DNA of 64,000 bases from Fragosphaeria purpurea (lineage: Eukaryota > Ascomycota > Sordariomycetes > Ophiostomatales > Ophiostomataceae): the NCBI GenBank assembly GCA_002778095.1, contig PCDL01000012.1:868001-932000 (forward strand), in the 5' to 3' direction. The stretch's first letter is position 1. Every line of letters starts with the position of its first letter. The notes under the pieces are model-generated. The model saw only the letters and a list, made by a program, of their open reading frames with translations, had not been told where the DNA came from and searched no databases. This document shows, piece after piece, positions 37,180 through 47,449 of this stretch. Both the position numbers and the translations under genes were made by a program.

Positions 37180-37334
37180 TGTAAAATAAGATGAATTTTG
37201 GCATAGTCTAGAAAAGTATATGTGCGCGTTAAGCGCGCACACACACGAACCAGAGTTATCGTCGTGAGCATGACTAATCGCTACAGACCCTTTTTGGGTC
37301 ACGTGAAGGGGGTCACGTGTCTATTTTCTCTACA
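37180..37334 (-). repeat. Right LTR (5' LTR in element orientation)
   Basis: 155 bp, 153 identical to the left LTR. Both differences (37205 and 37220) are TpG in the left copy and TpA in the right copy, the change RIP makes on the opposite strand. The hairpin and the two CACGTG boxes are kept, except that one base of the hairpin arm is altered. Confidence 0.93.
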
Positions 37335-37339
37335 CTTCC
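37335..37339. repeat. Target-site duplication CTTCC (right copy)
   Basis: Exact match to 31979-31983, directly outside the right LTR. Confidence 0.9.
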
Positions 37340-38540
37340 CTAGCCGACCGTTTTTTCATACAAGAGGAAGGCACGGGTCGTTGCGTCATTGCAAGGACGT
37401 AGATGAATATAGAAGGCACGGCGGAACATTAACGTTGTCAACTAAGAGGCACTGTTTGGTTCGGCTGCACAAGGAAGGAGCATTAAGAGAGTACGATTAT
37501 AATCGGAAAGAGCCTCCCAGCAAAAGTCCAAATAAGAAAGCACCAACCAGCATAAGTCACGTTTTTCGCTCGCATTAACCCGCCCGCATGGTCCCCTCCA
37601 CGCAATCTACGACTTAATAAAGCGCGCCCCAAAATTCAAACGGCGAGCGAATCAAATCGCGCCGTTTCCTCCCTCCCTCCTTCGTCACGAAGGAAAAAAG
37701 ACACAACAAAAAGACATAACAAAAAAACGTTCTTCTTCTTCCTCTCCCCCTCGCGCGGCACGTTTTTCAGAGATGTAAGAAGCGACAGACACGCGGGGAG
37801 AGAACAAGCGGGAAATGAAACAGAAGTCGCATTCTGTCTCTTTTCGGATCCGTCTTTCTCTCCGCCTTTTTTGGTGACGTTTTTTTGCGCGTCCTCGTTT
37901 CGTCGTTTCGTCGAGTCTCGTTTTCTCTTTTGTTGATTTTTGATTGTTTTTCCTTCTCTACGCTCGTTTGCTTCTTTTTCTTTTTTTCTCTTTTTCTCTG
38001 TTTTTTTCTGTTCTTCCGTGGCCTTGCTTGGGGCAGACGACACGGCTTGTTTGTCTCTTCTATTCTAATATTGACTTTGCTCCGTCCTTCGTTTGTGGCC
38101 CTTGGTCGTTCTTCTTTCCCGTTGACTTTCTTTTCCCATTTACCTTCTTTTGTTGTTTCTTTTGTTTCTTACTTCTCGTCTTCAACATTGCTGTACCCAC
38201 CTATCTACGTCAACTCCCGTTCAAAGCTGCCTCTGCGTGCGCTCATCTCCGACACACGAGACGATCTTCGATTCCATCGAACCATTTCCAGATATCGTCT
38301 GTCCTCGGCGAGGCGTATACAAAGGACGAGAAGAGCACGGCCTCACAATAGCAAGGAAACCTGCGGGAAAGACACCACGTCCTGGCATCGACGCAGACGC
38401 CGCCCATCAGAGACGATGACCTTTCCATAAACAGAAAAGCCCTCGTTTCTTGTTCTCCGGCCTGGTTTTCCGGGCGCTCCCCATCAACCTGCACCTACGA
38501 CGTCCTTTCATCTCTCCCCTAGAAGAAAACAGTCCCCAGG
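37340..38540. promoter_or_regulatory. Upstream region of the GAR-domain gene
   Basis: 1.2 kb with normal CpA/TpG content, so RIP stops inside the element. From about 37860 to 38200 the plus strand is strongly T/C-rich with TTTTTC tracts, a probable transcribed leader. No TATA box was identified and no gene was seen. Confidence 0.6.
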
Positions 38541-41504
38541 ATGAACAGCTTCCCTCTTCTGTCGGCGCCGGCGCCACGCCTGTCTGCGCCGAGCCGCCAG
38601 TACTACCGTTCCTCTTCCGGCTCGCCCACGCGCCAGCAGCACTTTCACCAACACGTCGACGACCTCATCACTCAGCTCACGCCGGCCAACGCGATCAAAA
38701 CCCTGCGCTTTCCCTCCGACGAGCTGAAGCACTGCCTGGACGCAGCCACGGCGTCCGAGCAGTCCTTTGCCATGCGGGCGGCTCTGGCCTCGAGCAACAT
38801 CCAAGACTGGCTCGACGAGCTGTCGTCGTGGCTGTGGCCCAGCACCGGCGGGGCCTCGGGCTTTGAGCAGCCACGGTCCGTCAGCCTAGGAGGACACAAA
38901 ACGAGCGCTGTGCCGACATCACCACCACCACCACCACTACCGTCGTCGCCTCCCGCCTCGCAAGTCCTTTTCCCAACGACACCCGCTACACCCGAGCGAC
39001 AGATTATGCACACATTGAACCACGCCGAAAACGGGGAGGACGAGAAGCATTTGGACGGCGGAACGTGGATGGGCAGTCTGCGTGTGGCAGACGTGGCTCG
39101 ATACGAGGCGAGGTTGGTGGAAATCGAGCGCGAGATCGACGACCTCGAAGTGGAAGACCTGAAGCGCCACGTCTTGCATCACCACATCCTCCCCTTGTCG
39201 CCGCCCGGAACACCAACACCAACGCTGGACGGACGGTTCCGCGCCTCGTCTCCGTCGTCCGCCGTGGTCTTTGCGCGCATGGACGATCTGACCGCCGTCG
39301 TCACGGCCATCGTTCTCCAGGCGTTGCCGCAACTGTCCAAACTGGTTCGGTTGCTGGACGTATGGCGCGTCCGATTGTTGGTTCTCAAGCGCATACCGAC
39401 CCTGGTGGCTGCCCTCGACGCGGCCGAGACGGCCATCCAGTCCGCCTGGAATGTCGTGCGCGACGACGACGACGACACGAGCGCAAGCACGGCACGACGT
39501 ACATTGCGCCGGGAAGAGTTCGCGATCATGCGGTCAGTGGTCGAAAAGAAGGTCTCCAAAGCCGCGCGAATCACCGATTTTATGCTGGATTCTCTCGACG
39601 GCCTGGAAGACACCATACCGGACGAGTGGATCGACCGCATCGATGCCGCTGAGCGCGACTACGGGGCATGGGTGGCCGTCTGCGAGCGCAAGATCCGCGA
39701 GTCAGACTGGAAGCGCTTTGCCCTCGACATACCTGTGCTGCCACTACCCCGACCACAGCAAACCCAAACGCACGCCACCAATCCACCGGCGACAGTCCCA
39801 GAGGAAGGGCAGACGGCCACGTCCTCCAAACGCCCCATTCCTGCTCCTTTGCAGTTGTCCGCCGGCGGCAAAGGCCTCTTACCAGCGGCCCTGCAAACGC
39901 CGTCGCCTCGTCTCTCGTCGCAAAGCTCACTCGAGTCTCTCCGCTCGGAGCCCGAGCTGCCTGCCATTCCGAACGTAGGCGCCTACGCCGACTCGGACAT
40001 CATCGCTTCCCCAGCTGCGTTCCGTACTTCCGAGGGCGAGACACCTTTCGGGCCCAGCATCGGATCCGACGGTCTTGCTTCCGAGGATCTCTTGCCGAGC
40101 GACCTCTCCCGCGACTTCTCCCAACGCGGCGATGCATCCGACCTGCCCGTGCACGAACCACACGGACCCACGGGTTCCGCATCCAGTCCTTCCAGCTCGC
40201 CACCGGACTTCCGCGCCAGCATGCGGTCAACCGTCACATTCAGCGACATGCCTACGGTTGCGGAAATTCCCAGCGAGGAGAGCCCTACAGCACCCAAAAC
40301 TCCGACAGATTCCTCCTTTCACATGATGATCGACGATGAGGCCGACGACGCCTCTTTCCTGCCACCCGACGTGGGCACGCCCGGCACCCCCAGCAGTCCC
40401 GGCAGCCTGAGCAGCCGCCGTCTGAGTGTGAGCAGCGAGGATGACCAGCTGCAGCAGCAGATCAGCGAGATTCTCGAATCCATACCGGCCAAGATTGTGC
40501 TTTCTTCACAGCCGTCGCCCCCGCTAAACCACCTCAACCCGCCCGACTTTAAGTTGCCGCGCAAGCCCAAGCCAACAACCGACAACACGCGGAGCACCTC
40601 CAGCATGTCGTCTCGGTCCATGACGCCCTCGTTCTTGCTCGCACCCGCGTACGCACGGTACCCCCGGCCACGGCAGCAGCAGCAGCGGGGGAATCAGGAG
40701 ATCAAGCTATACCATCTGTCGCGGTCAACGGGCGAGGCGCCCATCAAGCTCTTCATCCGACTGGTGGGTGAGAACGGCGAACGCGTCATGGTGCGCGTGG
40801 GCGGCGGCTGGGCGGATCTGAGCGAGTACCTCAAGGAATACGCCAGCCACCACAGCCGGCGGTCCAAGAGCGGGGGTGAGAGCAAGATCGAAATCCGCGA
40901 TCTGCCACCAACCGTGTTCGCGTCAGCTGCCAACACGGCAACAATGTCCCTGAACAGCAGCCGCGTGGGGTCCAGTCCGCCGAGCCGGCCCGGCTCCGCC
41001 CTCGACTACTCACCCGGCATAACAGCCGCCATGGCGCCGCTAAATGTGCGGAAAACGCGCAAAGTCGCGACCGGCGAGGAGGCCGCTGCCACCACCAGTA
41101 GCACTGCCGCTACTGCGTCTGCCTCCTTCTCCTCCTCCTTCTCCTCTTTCTCCACCGGCGGCAACCAGAATCAGAACCCCCGGACCCCGTTGGCGGCCGT
41201 CGTGGCGGCCAAGTCGTCGACGGACAACACGCCGTCCTCGGGCTCGGGCGCCTCCACGCGGTCGCGGTCCAGCTCACGGCTCAGCTGGACGGAGGAAGAC
41301 AGCACGCTTGGCATGTCAGGCCCGCGGGCCAAGAACATTGAGATGAGCGAGGAGAGCAAGGCCTGGGTCGAGAGCGTGAAGGAACGGGTGCGCATTGCCA
41401 GCGGCGAACGCAAAGTGTCGGACCAGCTTGAGGGCAAGTTTGGCGAGATTGGCAAAGTGGGTGGGACAAAACGGCTCTTCCGGCGCGGGCCGGGGAAAGG
41501 ATAG
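38541..41504 (+). CDS. GAR (Gas2-related) domain protein, probable cytoskeletal linker
   Basis: A single exon of 987 aa. The N-terminal third is mostly helical and charged (for example VARYEARLVEIEREIDDLEV at about 185-205), compatible with spectrin-like or coiled-coil segments. The middle (about 410-680) is Ser/Pro/Asp-rich and likely disordered. The clear domain lies at about 720-775: IKLYHLSRSTGEAPIKLFIR followed by LVGENGERVMVRVGGGWADL, the Gas2-related fold that binds microtubules in animal Gas2 and spectraplakins. The basic and Ser-rich tail ends in KRLFRRGPGKG. In animals GAR usually accompanies a calponin-homology domain, which I do not see here. The role (microtubule attachment at cortex or nucleus) is inference from the domain. 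The start ATG follows a CCCAGG context and a pyrimidine-rich leader. Confidence 0.7.
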   Translation: MNSFPLLSAPAPRLSAPSRQYYRSSSGSPTRQQHFHQHVDDLITQLTPANAIKTLRFPSDELKHCLDAATASEQSFAMRAALASSNIQDWLDELSSWLWPSTGGASGFEQPRSVSLGGHKTSAVPTSPPPPPLPSSPPASQVLFPTTPATPERQIMHTLNHAENGEDEKHLDGGTWMGSLRVADVARYEARLVEIEREIDDLEVEDLKRHVLHHHILPLSPPGTPTPTLDGRFRASSPSSAVVFARMDDLTAVVTAIVLQALPQLSKLVRLLDVWRVRLLVLKRIPTLVAALDAAETAIQSAWNVVRDDDDDTSASTARRTLRREEFAIMRSVVEKKVSKAARITDFMLDSLDGLEDTIPDEWIDRIDAAERDYGAWVAVCERKIRESDWKRFALDIPVLPLPRPQQTQTHATNPPATVPEEGQTATSSKRPIPAPLQLSAGGKGLLPAALQTPSPRLSSQSSLESLRSEPELPAIPNVGAYADSDIIASPAAFRTSEGETPFGPSIGSDGLASEDLLPSDLSRDFSQRGDASDLPVHEPHGPTGSASSPSSSPPDFRASMRSTVTFSDMPTVAEIPSEESPTAPKTPTDSSFHMMIDDEADDASFLPPDVGTPGTPSSPGSLSSRRLSVSSEDDQLQQQISEILESIPAKIVLSSQPSPPLNHLNPPDFKLPRKPKPTTDNTRSTSSMSSRSMTPSFLLAPAYARYPRPRQQQQRGNQEIKLYHLSRSTGEAPIKLFIRLVGENGERVMVRVGGGWADLSEYLKEYASHHSRRSKSGGESKIEIRDLPPTVFASAANTATMSLNSSRVGSSPPSRPGSALDYSPGITAAMAPLNVRKTRKVATGEEAAATTSSTAATASASFSSSFSSFSTGGNQNQNPRTPLAAVVAAKSSTDNTPSSGSGASTRSRSSSRLSWTEEDSTLGMSGPRAKNIEMSEESKAWVESVKERVRIASGERKVSDQLEGKFGEIGKVGGTKRLFRRGPGKG

Positions 41505-43475
41505 TAAGGAAAGTGGACTTGTGTGCTTCTTCTTTTTTTATCGTTGTTTCTCGGGCGGTATAGATCATACATGGGTATCTGGTGAGGTCGTTTGGGGCTT
41601 CTATTTTGCATTAGCATGCTTGTTTTTTTTTTTTCTTCGTTCTTTTTTGGTCTTTTCCACTTTCTTTATCTCTTGCCAGCTTCTTTTTCTATGTCTCGTT
41701 GTTCTCGCTGTTTTGTTTGTTCTTCTACTACAGAATACCCCAATTTCATAGTTTCTTTTCCATATTTCTTGAGAGCCAAACACGACAAAGCAGAAATACA
41801 AAGCAACGCTTTCATTTTCCCTTATACAAGACTACATAGTGAGACCAAGGCCATAATAACGCTGCTGTGAATCTCGCGGCAACGAACAAGCTGTTCCTCC
41901 CGCACGATTCAGAACTGTCACCCGATTCCCCAGTGGAAACGATCAAGGGCCAACAGTGCTTTTGTATGCTTATCATCGTTTTGAGTACCCGAAAGCATAT
42001 ACGCCGTCAGCCTCGCAATCACATTCCACGTACCATAATTCTTCAAAGTTAGCACCTTGTATACAAAGCGGTGCATCCGCAGAAGGAAAGCCAAAAGGAG
42101 AAGACAAAAATAAATAAAATAAAATAAAATAACAAAGCATACGGAAAGACTCAACACACCACCACCTTCTTTCCATCATGACCTTGTATCAGCAGAAATT
42201 AAGGGAGGAAACGGCACAGAAAATCCCAGGAAAATGAACTTCGTCGAAGAGCAAAAATATGTCGACGATCTCTGACTGGGCGGTACTTATGCAGACACGC
42301 TCGAGAGACCAGATGTACGTTTTTTTTTGTCTGAACTCTTTCACAGCCTTTTCCCATTTACATGGTCTACCATCCCTGTATGTTGTTATATTATATAAGA
42401 TGAGTGCCGTGTTTCTTGTGCAGTATGCTTTTGGAAAAAAAATATGATGAAAAAAAAGAGGCGAGAGGAAATCAATATCCCCTTTACTCATCATATCTTC
42501 TGTTCTTTCCCGACATCTGTCTTTCTTTTGCATTTATTTTCCTCGCGGTAAAATCACGAGAGAAGGAAGCCCCCCGACAACAGACGTCTGTTGATGGCGA
42601 TCCCGCTCCTTTTTATCCGCTCCACGAACAAGGCCCAAAGCCCGCGTGGGCGCGCAAAGGGGCAAGCCAAAGCCGAGGCAAGTGTTTGAGACCGATCAAA
42701 CACTTTTTTATTTTCGTTTTTCTTCTTTCCTTTTCGTCTATGAGTCTCCATGCACACGCTTCGTCCCGTTCCTTTCGCTAGCCTTTATTCCCCAAGAGGG
42801 AAAACAGGAAACCATCCCACAGCCTCACCTTCTTTCGGGCTCTTCTTTTCAGATCAGTGTTGTCTCTTTTGGAAATTCTGTGGTAGAATCATGACCGTCT
42901 TTTGCGGCACGCTATCTCCCAATACACAACAAATCTTTGTCTCTCCCCCCTCGTTTCATCGTCTATCAACGGCTCCGCTGTCAGTGATCGCCGCGCGTGT
43001 TTCCAGTAAATTGCCCGCCCCTATCGTTGCCGACAGCATATTGAGATGGAACGGACGAAGAAGAAATAATAAAAAAACGACGCATGACGACAGCAGAAGA
43101 ACGGCGGCCGGAGCGAAGAAGCTGCGCTTTTGCCGGCGGCGATCCCACAGGTTCCTTGGACGCCGTAATCGATCTTCGTTCCCCTTCCCCTTTATTTTGC
43201 GGTCGTTAACATGTTCCTCTTCCTTTTTTTGCCTGTCCTTTGGTCGCCTCCCTTTATTACTCTCACTTGTCCCGTTTTTCCCTTGTTTGTTCGTGTTTTT
43301 TGTTCTCCTTCGGACAATTTGTCGTGGTTTTTTTCGGTCCGTATCCACTCCTTCATTTTATTTTATTTTTTTCTCGCAGCGTGCTGGTCTCGCTACACAT
43401 CGGCAGTGCCGCTTTGCTATTAAGTTTTTTTGCAACCTCCAATTTACCCTCGCGCTCGCAACATAATCGAAAGAA
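41505..43475. other. Intergenic region, 2 kb, no gene supported
   Basis: Contains a T-rich tract at 41622-41660, probably the 3' UTR of the GAR gene, an AAAT pentanucleotide-like repeat at about 42107-42130, and A-rich blocks near 42436-42460. From 43190 to 43385 the plus strand turns C/T-rich, probably the leader of the PEBP-like gene. The longest frame (42750-43466) is low-complexity Ser/Phe/Arg sequence without family resemblance. Confidence 0.55.
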
Positions 43476-44453
43476 ATGGCTTCTTACGCCTTGCTGGCCC
43501 TGGCGGCCGCTGCTTCGTTCGTCTCGGCGGCGACGCCCCCCGGCTTCCAGCCGGCCGCCAGCGCCGAGCTCGTCGTCGACTACGACAACACCCTCATCAG
43601 CGGCCAGGTCGTGCCCAAGAACCGTGAGTTGGACGTCTATATTTTCTTTTTGAACCACTGTGAAAACCCGGCTTTAACACACCACCCAGTCGTCCAAAAC
43701 CAGCCCCAGATCGGCTCCGCTCAACGTCTGCCGGGCTCGTCGTTCACCGTCATCATGCTCGACCTCGACATTCCCACCAACAACCCGGGCCAAACGAGCA
43801 CGCTGCTGCACTGGATGCAGATGGGGTTGACGCTGTCGGGGCAGACGACACGGGTCGGCAGTAACAACGGTAACAACGGTAACGGTAACAACGGTAACGG
43901 GAACAACGGGAACATCAACAACAACGGCAACGGTGCCAACAACTTTGGCACCCCCAGCGCCGCCGAGAGCGTCTTCCTCCTCGTTAACGGCAGCCAGCAG
44001 CCGGCCGCCGCCCCCTACATCAGCCCCAATCCGCCCGCACGGCTGCCGCTCAGCCACCGCTACACGCAGGTGCTCGTCGACACCAGCGGCCTCTCGGCCC
44101 AGTCGACGGCTATGACCACGCTCATGAACGCGGCCAAGACGCGCCAGGGCTTCAACCTCGCACAGGTGCTGCAACAGGCGGGGCTGTCGAACAAGGTGGT
44201 GGCGGGCAATTTCTTCAACGTGACGAACCCGGGCCCCGTGCAAAACGGCAATGGCAACGGCAACGGCAACGGCAACCAGCAGAACGGCGTTTCAAACGCC
44301 GGCAACAACGACGCGTCGTCCACGACGACAACCGGCAGCGCAGCAACGAACACCTCGCCGAACACAGTGACCACGTCGGGCGCAGGGCGGGCGGTGCTCG
44401 TGTCAGGCGCGGCCGTCCTGGCCGGTTTGATGGCGGTGGTGTTAGCTCTGTAG
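43476..44453 (+). CDS. Secreted, GPI-anchored PEBP-like protein
   Basis: Two exons, 43476-43623 and 43690-44453 (912 nt, 303 aa). The signal peptide MASYALLALAAAASFVSA is followed by a phosphatidylethanolamine-binding-protein-like core. LDLDIPTNNPG matches the D-x-D-P ligand motif, LLHWMQMGL the L-H-W strand and PPARLPLSHRYTQVLVD the P-P-x-x-x-H-R-Y strand. An Asn/Gly repeat (about 110-133) is inserted between the second and third motifs, and a second one lies near 240-255. The C-terminus is a Ser/Thr/Asn-rich stalk ending in a hydrophobic 20-residue segment preceded by SGAG, a typical GPI-attachment signal. Together these predict a wall or plasma-membrane surface protein. Ligand and function are unknown. 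The 66-nt intron is a multiple of three and has no in-frame stop. Confidence 0.8.
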   Translation: MASYALLALAAAASFVSAATPPGFQPAASAELVVDYDNTLISGQVVPKNRELDVYIFFLNHCENPALTHHPVVQNQPQIGSAQRLPGSSFTVIMLDLDIPTNNPGQTSTLLHWMQMGLTLSGQTTRVGSNNGNNGNGNNGNGNNGNINNNGNGANNFGTPSAAESVFLLVNGSQQPAAAPYISPNPPARLPLSHRYTQVLVDTSGLSAQSTAMTTLMNAAKTRQGFNLAQVLQQAGLSNKVVAGNFFNVTNPGPVQNGNGNGNGNGNQQNGVSNAGNNDASSTTTTGSAATNTSPNTVTTSGAGRAVLVSGAAVLAGLMAVVLAL

Positions 44454-45925
44454 AAGAGCAACCGCTCGGGTGGCGTGTTCCCGGCCCCCCCTTTTTTGTC
44501 TATATTTTGTTTCTTGTGTATTCTTTTTTCTCCGTCATCCGTTTTCCTTATTTTTTTTGCGTTGACCTGACGTCTGCAAGGAGTCTCGTATATACCTTTC
44601 TCTTCCATGCAGTTTGAATTTATAATCCTCCGTTTGCTCAGAAGACGCAATATGACCTAGGCTTGTACTTCTGAGTATGGTGGTAAACCAACAGTAAACA
44701 CTCACGCCATATGCAGCAATAATAAGACTCCGTGCCTCGTACCTTTTTTAAGCCGCTGCAAATCCGCCTCGTGATTGGCCACACGCCCATTTCATCTCGA
44801 TCTTGCCTTTTTGGTCCGCCGCGCGGGTGCCGGCGCGGCGGGTCTTTGTTTGTTTGCTCTCCGCCCCCAGTCCCTTCCTCCCCTGTTCCCGCCCAAAGGG
44901 GCAACAGCGCGGGAACGCTAAATGAAAAGGTTTGATTAATAAAACAACGCTAATCCTATCTCGGACGCCGCGCGCGATGTTCGGTGCCGCTCCAATATCG
45001 ACTTACACGAAGCTAAGAGCACAAAAAAAAAACGAGCGATACTTTGTTCCCTTTACGGCATTCGTCCGGTCAAGACTTTTTTTGAAAGAAGTTCTTATCT
45101 AATTTAATAAGGTCAAATGAGATGGATTTGCTGGTTTTTATTCGTTCTTTGCTGGTGATCTTACAAATCACCTCTTCCGGGACTAGAGAGAAAGAGAGAG
45201 AAGGAGAGAGGGGGAGAGAGAGAGAGATAGAAGCGAGGCTACTTTGTTCTTCCTTTTACGGCGTAATACTTCGTACAGACCCCTTGGTCTTCACTCCGCC
45301 ATTCACCTGGCCGGAGCTGAAAAAAAGGGTCCTGACTCCGTTGATCGTTTTTGCATCGGCCGAGAGCAACCCGTTTCGCCTCTGAACAGACGGAATGTAC
45401 AACTACAAGACGCTTCTCGGGCTCTCTAAGGAAGTTATTGATAAGCAAGGCACGATGGACAAGCCGAAAGACTCAGAAATAGAGAGCCGGGGATACACAT
45501 TTTTTGTTTCCGGATTTGATTTCATGGTCTCCAACTGGTTGAGTAATACAATCAGTCCATCCATACTCTTTGGCTTTTGTTTTCTTTGCCTCCGATCTCC
45601 TTCTAGTTTCCTCATTATACTTGTTCTCCGTCTGTCCCATTGTCCGGCCGTGCGGGCGGAGCTTCTTTGGAACCTAGGCTTGTAGCCGTTACCGTACCTT
45701 GGACACCCCCTGTCTTGCGTTCCTTGTGCCGTCCTTTGAGACCTTCGTCTCTGTGTTTTCTGTCCCAGGCCCACGGCCCCCATTTGGACCGTCTTGCCCC
45801 TCGGGGGCTGTTTTTGTTTTCCTCTCTCTGCATATATATATTACGTGCCCATCTATTCTTTTTTTTCTGTCTCCTCGACACGCGGACAGTCTCTCCGTTT
45901 TCGTGTCGTTCCATTTTCACAAATC
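44454..45925. other. Intergenic region, 1.5 kb, no gene supported
   Basis: The T-rich stretch 44490-44560 is probably the 3' UTR of the PEBP-like gene. A GA-rich microsatellite lies at about 45185-45233. One copy of the dispersed 9-mer is at 45267-45275. A CCAAT-box-like GATTGGCC occurs at 44774-44781. The last 300 bp before the next start are pyrimidine-rich. Confidence 0.55.
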
Positions 45926-47449
45926 ATGCTTGATCAGCTTCTTTCCCTGTCCTCTCCGTACGTTTTGGTTCCCGGCCTCATTGTTCTTGCTACGCCCTTT
46001 GCGCTTCGTCTTGCCTTTTCCTCGTCGTCTACCACTGCCGCCGCCGCCGTGGCCGCCGCATCTACAATGGCACCCAACACGCCCCAGCACACCGTCGTCA
46101 TCCTCGGCGCCGGTTACGTCGGTGTCCCCATGGCGCACCACCTGCTCAAGCACACGCCCCCCAGCATCAACCTGCGCGTCGTCCTCGTCGCCCCCAACGA
46201 CGCCATGTACTGGGTCAGCGCCACGCCCCGCGGCTTTCTGCCGGTCGAGGGCGGCCACGACGCCGACGGGACCGACCACCCCAAGGGCAACCCGGGCCTG
46301 CCAGACAAGAAGCTCTTCTACCCGCTCGCGCCCGCGTTCGCCCAGTACAGCAAGGCCGGCCGCTTCGAGCAAGTCCTCGGCCGCGCCCAGCGCCTCGACC
46401 CGGACCAGCACACCGTCGAGGTCCGCCTGCTGGGTGACGGAAACGCCACGGCAGCCACGACAACAACAACAACAACAACAACAACTCTCCGCTACGACAC
46501 CCTCCTGATCGCCACCGGCAGCGACTTTGCGGGCCGCATGCCGTTCAAGATCCTGCCCGACGGCGGCACGGCCGAGACGCAGGCGGCGCTGGCCGCGTAC
46601 CGGCAGCGCATCGGCGCCGCAAAGAGTGTCGTGGTCGCCGGCGGCGGCATGACGGGCGTCGAGCTGGCGGCCGAGCTGGGCCACGCGTACGGCAAGCGGG
46701 CGGGCGGCACCAACCACAAGGACGTGACGCTCATTGTGCGCGAAGCGTGGCCGCTGCAGCGGTACGGCGGGCGGGAGAGCGTCGGGGCGACGGTGGCGGC
46801 GCGGCTCGCGAAGCTGGGCGTGCGCGTGCTCACCAACACGGTGGCCACGGTGCAGACGGTCGACGCGGCGACGGGGCGGACGGTCCTGGCGCTGGAGAGC
46901 AGTGGCAGCAGCAACGGCACCAGAAACGGCGACAAGAAAACGACAACCAAGACGCTCGAGACCGACGTCTACCTGCCCGCGTTTGGCGTCACGCCCAGCG
47001 CGCAGTTTGTGCCCGCACACATGCTGGACACGTCCGAGGCGAACAAAGGCCGCGTGCGGACGCGGCCGACGCTGCAGGCCGAGGGGTACGACGACATTTT
47101 TGTGGCGGGCGACGTGGCGAACCTCGAGGCGCCGTCGATCAAGAACGCCGAGGCGCAGATCCACGTGTTGGCGAAGCAGCTGCAGACGTACCTGAAAAAC
47201 TGGCAGGCAAAGCAGGCCGCAGGTGGTGGTGGTGCGAAGACCGCGGGTGAGCAGCCCCTGGCGACGTACACGGTGGACCCCAAGCTGGTGATGGCGGTGT
47301 CGCTGGGCCCCGGGGGCGGAACGGGCCAGATGGGGTCGTTTACGCTGTGGAGCTGGTTGGTCTGGATGCTCAAGGCGCGGTACCTGGGGACGGACTACGC
47401 GGGGGATTATGTGGCGGGCCGGCGGACGGTGATGGACAAGAAGTGGTAA
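45926..47449 (+). CDS. FSP1/AMID-type FAD-dependent NAD(P)H oxidoreductase
   Basis: A single exon of 507 aa. The N-terminal 32 residues form a hydrophobic anchor (YVLVPGLIVLATPFALRLAF). Two dinucleotide folds follow: TVVILGAGYVG (GxGxxG at 61-66) for FAD and SVVVAGGGMTG (239-244) for NAD(P)H. A third flavin motif, IFVAGDVAN, ends at the Asp at residue 396. The C-terminus LWSWLVWMLKARYLGTDYAG matches the family's membrane-proximal end. Members (human FSP1/AMID, fungal AIF-like proteins) reduce quinones with NAD(P)H at membranes; human FSP1 protects lipids from peroxidation. Target organelle is not clear; a signal anchor is more likely than a cleaved presequence. A Thr run near 180-190 comes from an ACA repeat. 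It converges with the malic enzyme gene. Confidence 0.85.
   Translation: MLDQLLSLSSPYVLVPGLIVLATPFALRLAFSSSSTTAAAAVAAASTMAPNTPQHTVVILGAGYVGVPMAHHLLKHTPPSINLRVVLVAPNDAMYWVSATPRGFLPVEGGHDADGTDHPKGNPGLPDKKLFYPLAPAFAQYSKAGRFEQVLGRAQRLDPDQHTVEVRLLGDGNATAATTTTTTTTTTLRYDTLLIATGSDFAGRMPFKILPDGGTAETQAALAAYRQRIGAAKSVVVAGGGMTGVELAAELGHAYGKRAGGTNHKDVTLIVREAWPLQRYGGRESVGATVAARLAKLGVRVLTNTVATVQTVDAATGRTVLALESSGSSNGTRNGDKKTTTKTLETDVYLPAFGVTPSAQFVPAHMLDTSEANKGRVRTRPTLQAEGYDDIFVAGDVANLEAPSIKNAEAQIHVLAKQLQTYLKNWQAKQAAGGGGAKTAGEQPLATYTVDPKLVMAVSLGPGGGTGQMGSFTLWSWLVWMLKARYLGTDYAGDYVAGRRTVMDKKW

Larger units (their letters stand above)
31984..37334 (-). mobile_element. Ty1/copia LTR retrotransposon, complete in structure, coding region destroyed by RIP
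   Basis: 5351 bp with TG..CA-ended 155-bp LTRs and a 5-bp target duplication. Coding strand is minus. Remnants are in copia order along it: a CCHC-knuckle relic (35939-35898), an integrase motif NGKIER (34755-34738), the reverse-transcriptase box YVDD followed by IL (33324-33313) and an RNase H motif AEYVA (32676-32662). Integrase lying before reverse transcriptase is what separates copia from gypsy. No open frame of 60 codons exists between 32107 and 37221. The cause is visible: CpA and TpG are almost absent and TpA is everywhere, so CAA, CAG and TGG codons have become stops, while CpG is retained. That is CpA-type RIP. Non-coding margins (32139-32440 and 36920-37179) and both LTRs keep CpA/TpG. 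The element cannot make protein. Confidence 0.93.

Noticed and set aside
45917..47164. 415-codon minus-strand frame
   Set aside because: Antisense of the FSP1-like gene, composition-driven.
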